Assembly: GCA_017694215.1 (NCBI GenBank)
Contig: JADIND010000108.1
Coordinates: 1-16,077, forward strand
From: Candidatus Scatousia excrementipullorum
GTDB lineage: Bacteria > Cyanobacteriota > Vampirovibrionia > Gastranaerophilales > Gastranaerophilaceae
DNA: 16,077 nucleotides
Direction: 5' to 3'
Position numbers and translations under genes: made by a program. The notes under the pieces were generated by a model. It worked only from the letters and a program-made list of their open reading frames with translations, did no database searches and was not told where the DNA came from. Below are positions 16,034-16,077 of the stretch, piece after piece; within the stretch, counting starts at the first letter, position 1, and each line of letters begins with the position of its first letter.

Positions 16034-16071
16034 AAAATTGAACCTCCATAATTAATGCTCTTTGTATTCTT

Positions 16072-16077
16072 ATTATA
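16072..16077 (-). promoter_or_regulatory. Likely -10 element of the pseudopilin gene
   Basis: On the minus strand TATAAT begins at the last base of the window, about 38 bases before the ATG at 16033. The -35 lies outside the window. Confidence 0.5.

Noticed and set aside
1..16077. tRNA, rRNA, CRISPR arrays, transposases
   Set aside because: No cloverleaf, rRNA-like stretch, spaced identical repeats or transposase frame was seen on either strand.

Overview
The window looks like a chromosomal segment from an AT-rich gut bacterium, most likely of the Candidatus Gastranaerophilales / Vampirovibrionia (Melainabacteria) group. The assignment is an inference. It rests on the prepilin-type core (FTLAEVLITLGIIGIVAALTLP) with a C-terminal CTALIQ...W.IPDDYP block, on a large LktA-type filamentous adhesin, and on short-UTR genes with GGAG-type ribosome binding sites. 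I recall these together from that lineage, but no search was possible.

Layout: positions 1-2998 (minus strand) hold the N-terminal ~1000 codons of a giant secreted adhesin that runs off the left edge. A 753-base gene-free gap follows. It holds a 256-bp hairpin-rich element with 8-bp terminal inverted repeats (MITE-like), then a very AT-rich stretch with back-to-back palindromes. Next is a plus-strand gene (3752-5680) for an unrecognised multidomain protein with two glycine-rich hydrophobic helices, eleven Gly-Pro-Thr collagen-like triplets and a LysM-like C-terminal domain. After a terminator come three minus-strand genes: a small holin-family-4 membrane protein, dnaK, and an ArsB/NhaD-type ion permease. 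Two plus-strand genes follow (an HlyD-like membrane fusion protein and an unknown four-helix membrane protein). Then comes a minus-strand pair (SIMPL-domain protein and a Pro/Gln-rich exported protein), plus-strand gdhA, and a minus-strand MCE/MlaD-type protein. The window ends with a minus-strand type IV pilin-like (pseudopilin) gene.

The most striking feature is at the right end. The pseudopilin gene has a good start (GGAGG, ATG at 16033) and an intact downstream frame, but a run of 13 G residues in its leader puts the two out of frame. With 11 or 14 G the whole protein would be read; with 13 translation stops after 18 codons. This has the form of a slipped-strand, phase-variable ON/OFF switch. 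The same leader carries two copies of the prepilin peptidase motif (FTLAEV...FTLAEV) that differ at synonymous positions.

Functionally the window mixes housekeeping genes (dnaK, gdhA, permease) with envelope and surface genes (adhesin, collagen/LysM protein, HlyD, SIMPL, MCE, pseudopilin). Apart from the SIMPL pair, most genes look like single transcription units bounded by visible promoters or hairpin terminators. No tRNA, rRNA, CRISPR array or transposase gene was seen.
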